From positions 1-64,000 of the forward strand of contig NZ_JAETGO010000068.1 of assembly GCF_016765695.1 (NCBI RefSeq): a stretch of DNA of 64,000 nt, read 5' to 3'. The notes beneath the pieces are model-generated. The model searched no databases, was not told the DNA's origin, and was given only the letters and a program-made list of their open reading frames with translations. Below are positions 62,058 through 64,000 of this stretch, in pieces. Numbering within the stretch: the stretch's first letter is position 1; every line of letters starts with the position of its first letter. A program made the translations under genes and the position numbers. This stretch comes from Sporosalibacterium faouarense (GTDB lineage Bacteria > Bacillota > Clostridia > Tissierellales > VENL01).

Positions 62058-63431
62058 TTAACCAATTTCAATTATAAACTCAGTTCCTTTTCCCAATTGA
62101 CTATTTACCGTAATAGACCATTGATGCAAATCTATAATTTTTTTAACTATATATAGACCGATACCACTTCCGCCTTTTTCATTTTTTCTAGATTTATCTA
62201 CTCTATAAAAATTGTCAAAGATTAAATTAATATCTTCTTTGGGAATACCTTGCCCAGAATCTCTAACTATCAACATTTTCCTCCACATTTTTTCTCTGTA
62301 ACTTATTTCAACATACCCATTATCTCTATTATATTTGATCCCATTATCTATTAAATTAATAATTACTTCCTTGAACTTATACTTATCAGCTACTATTACA
62401 ATATCCTCTTTACACTTATTTATTATATTAATATTTTTTTCATTAGTTAATGGTTCAAACATTCTTATTATTCTTTGTATTTCTAAATAGAGATTCATAG
62501 GTTCTTTCTTTATTTTTTCTTCCTCTAGCCTAGCTACTGCCAATAATGATTTTACTAATCCAGATAGTCTATCAATCTCAACATTTACATCGGTTAGATA
62601 CTCATTATATGTATCTATATCATTCTTACTGTTTATTAGAGATTCGATTAAAGCTTTTATTGATGCTAGAGGTGTCTTTAATTCATGGGAAACATTTGTT
62701 ATAAACCTTCTCCTATTTTCGTCAAGCTTATATAGCTCCTCACTCATTTTATTAAATGTTAAGGCTAATTTTCCTATTTCATCTTTCCTTGTGATATCAA
62801 CTTTTGTATTTAGCTGACCTTTAAGAATACTTTGCGAAGCATCAGTAAGCTTACTTACAGGCTTGGTTATTTTCTTGCCAGTAAAAATTAATAGTACAAA
62901 TGCTATTATTATCGCTATAACTGATATCCCTGCTGCTTGGTTTCTCAAGCTTTGTACATCTTGCTTAATATGAGTTACGCTTGTGGAAATAAGCACGACT
63001 CCTACAACTTCATTTATTTGTAAAATGGGAGCTGTTATTATCATTATATACTCATTATCCATTTTATAATATCCCATAGACTCCTCTTTATTGTCTATAG
63101 AGCTCGTCATTTCTTTATTAGTTATCTTTTCACCTATAATCTTATTATACTCATCAGATATAACATATCCATCAGAGTTAAGCACTAGAATCCTTCCATC
63201 AATACTTTTTCCATACTCAGGCGTCTTATCTATTAATGAAGTAATATTTGACATATCATCCTTTAATAAATTACTAAACATATTGACATATGACAGATAT
63301 TCAATCTCATTTTTCTTAAACTGATTATCTTCATACTTAAACATAAGTATAAATATTAAATACACAATAGTAATAATTATGATTAATCCATATAAAAAAG
63401 TCATCTTTATACTTAATTTATTAAACATCAT
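62058..63431 (-). CDS. Membrane sensor histidine kinase (PhoR/WalK type)
   Basis: The 457-residue kinase has two membrane helices (about 11-31 and 168-184) flanking an external sensor domain of about 135 residues with a Cache/PAS-like look (RILVLNSDGYVISDEYN). Then come HAMP (about 186-238), the phosphoacceptor His249 in NVSHELKTPLASIK, and the ATPase boxes NLIDNGIKYN, DSGQGIPKE and GGSGIGLYIVKKI. Its start overlaps the response regulator stop in an ATGA arrangement. The signal is unknown. Confidence 0.94.
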   Translation of the reverse strand: MMFNKLSIKMTFLYGLIIIITIVYLIFILMFKYEDNQFKKNEIEYLSYVNMFSNLLKDDMSNITSLIDKTPEYGKSIDGRILVLNSDGYVISDEYNKIIGEKITNKEMTSSIDNKEESMGYYKMDNEYIMIITAPILQINEVVGVVLISTSVTHIKQDVQSLRNQAAGISVIAIIIAFVLLIFTGKKITKPVSKLTDASQSILKGQLNTKVDITRKDEIGKLALTFNKMSEELYKLDENRRRFITNVSHELKTPLASIKALIESLINSKNDIDTYNEYLTDVNVEIDRLSGLVKSLLAVARLEEEKIKKEPMNLYLEIQRIIRMFEPLTNEKNINIINKCKEDIVIVADKYKFKEVIINLIDNGIKYNRDNGYVEISYREKMWRKMLIVRDSGQGIPKEDINLIFDNFYRVDKSRKNEKGGSGIGLYIVKKIIDLHQWSITVNSQLGKGTEFIIEIG

Positions 63432-64000
63432 AACCTATCCTTTTTAACATAGTACCCAACACCCCATTTCGTAAGAATTACTTTAGGATTTGATGGATCC
63501 TCTTCTATCTTTTCTCGAAGTTTGCTAATATGTACATCGACAGTTCTAGTATCTAAACCTGGTTCATTCCATACATGTTCATATAAACTTTGTCTTGAAA
63601 AAACTATTCCCTGATTACTAAAAAATATATTTAATATATCGAATTCTTTAGCAGTCAATGTTACCTCCTTATCATCTATGAAAAATGCTCTTTCTAGAGG
63701 GTATAGTTTTAGATTATGAACTTTAATCACATTATTTTCTCTTTGATTCTTTTTAAATCTTCTATGTACTGCCTTAATTCTCGCTATCAATTCCCTTGTG
63801 TGAAATGGCTTAGTCATATAATCATCGGCTCCCATTTCTAGTCCCAATATTTTATCTATATAATCATCTTTAGCTGTCAACATAATTATTGGTATATCCT
63901 TGTTACTTCTTATTATCTTACAAACAGTCATTCCGTCTATTTCCGGAAGCATTAAATCCAATACTATTAAGTCTACCTTTTCATATTTAACTATATTTAT
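63428..64000 (-). CDS. OmpR-family response regulator (cut by the window edge)
   Basis: The gene runs off the right edge. The visible part starts in the receiver with the phosphoacceptor Asp in VLDLMLPEIDGM, then MLTAKDD (Thr) and MTKPFHTREL (Lys). It ends with a winged-helix DNA-binding domain (LYPLERAFFIDDKEVTLTAKEFDIL, GLDTRTVDVHISKLREKI). The frame stays open through the last base, so the apparent start inside it at 63,961 is only a TTG leucine codon. It is paired with the kinase downstream. Confidence 0.93.
   Translation of the reverse strand: MNIVKYEKVDLIVLDLMLPEIDGMTVCKIIRSNKDIPIIMLTAKDDYIDKILGLEMGADDYMTKPFHTRELIARIKAVHRRFKKNQRENNVIKVHNLKLYPLERAFFIDDKEVTLTAKEFDILNIFFSNQGIVFSRQSLYEHVWNEPGLDTRTVDVHISKLREKIEEDPSNPKVILTKWGVGYYVKKDRL

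Noticed and set aside
1-64000. tRNA genes, CRISPR arrays, T-box leaders and insertion sequences
   Set aside because: No tRNA arm signature (GGTTCRAAT), spaced repeat array, T-box AGGGTGGNACCGCG or transposase-like frame was seen on either strand.

Overview
The window is a continuous stretch of chromosome from a low-GC, Gram-positive, endospore-forming anaerobe. Sporulation genes (spoIIE, spoVT, a spoVB-type flippase, yabP, yabQ, spoVG), AT-rich spacers, strong AGGAGG ribosome sites and many TTG starts point to Clostridia. The combination of a sodium-pumping methylmalonyl-CoA decarboxylase with branched acyl-CoA genes would suit an amino-acid or succinate fermenter of the Tissierellia/Clostridia type (inference). 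Almost every gene reads leftward on the minus strand. The exceptions are an ACR3-like transporter, murC and a GerMN lipoprotein. No tRNA, rRNA body, CRISPR array, insertion sequence or prophage was seen.

Layout. Positions 1-320 carry two nearly identical sigma-A promoters and the leader of an rRNA operon that leaves the window on the left. From 450 to about 44,600 the window follows, in mirror image, the purR-to-lysS housekeeping and sporulation block known from Bacillus: purR, spoVG, glmU, prs, pth, mfd, prsA, spoVT, spoVB-like, mazG/yabN, hup, rqcP, yabP, yabQ, divIC, yabR-like S1 protein, spoIIE, yabS-like VWA protein, yabT-like kinase, tilS, hpt, ftsH, then coaX, dusB, greA, lysS and rrn. 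Between ftsH and coaX lies an accessory module at 10-18.5 kb: a split B12-dependent methylmalonyl-CoA mutase, its GTPase chaperone MeaB, the epimerase, the complete biotin-dependent Na+-pumping decarboxylase (alpha, gamma/delta, biotin carrier, beta) and a FlK-type thioesterase. birA, whose product would biotinylate the carrier, is next to it, followed by a P1-family peptidase, an ECF S-component and coaX.

The most unusual part is 46-60.5 kb. A PAS-AAA-Fis sigma-54 activator lies among three transcription units. Each of these starts with a near-perfect -24/-12 promoter (51,337; 56,388; 60,346), and each has TGTAC/GTACA-type inverted repeats about 90-180 bp upstream. The units encode a complete branched-chain-type ABC importer; an alpha/beta hydrolase followed by a KASIII-like enzyme, a 4-hydroxybutyrate-type CoA-transferase, a second KASIII-like enzyme and a second hydrolase; and an SDR reductase with an acetyl-CoA acetyltransferase. 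Both KASIII paralogues have altered catalytic residues: Cys-His-His in one, and Cys with Thr and Tyr replacing His and Asn in the other. I read this as a substrate-induced uptake and acyl-CoA processing regulon of unknown substrate.

The right end holds a triple-GerMN lipoprotein and a two-component system whose response regulator is cut by the window edge. Regulatory sites read directly from sequence include a sigma-H promoter for spoVG, a 21-bp-spacer sigma-A promoter for spoIIE typical of Spo0A-activated genes, a CsoR-like operator before the ACR3-like transporter, and more than fifteen intrinsic terminators.
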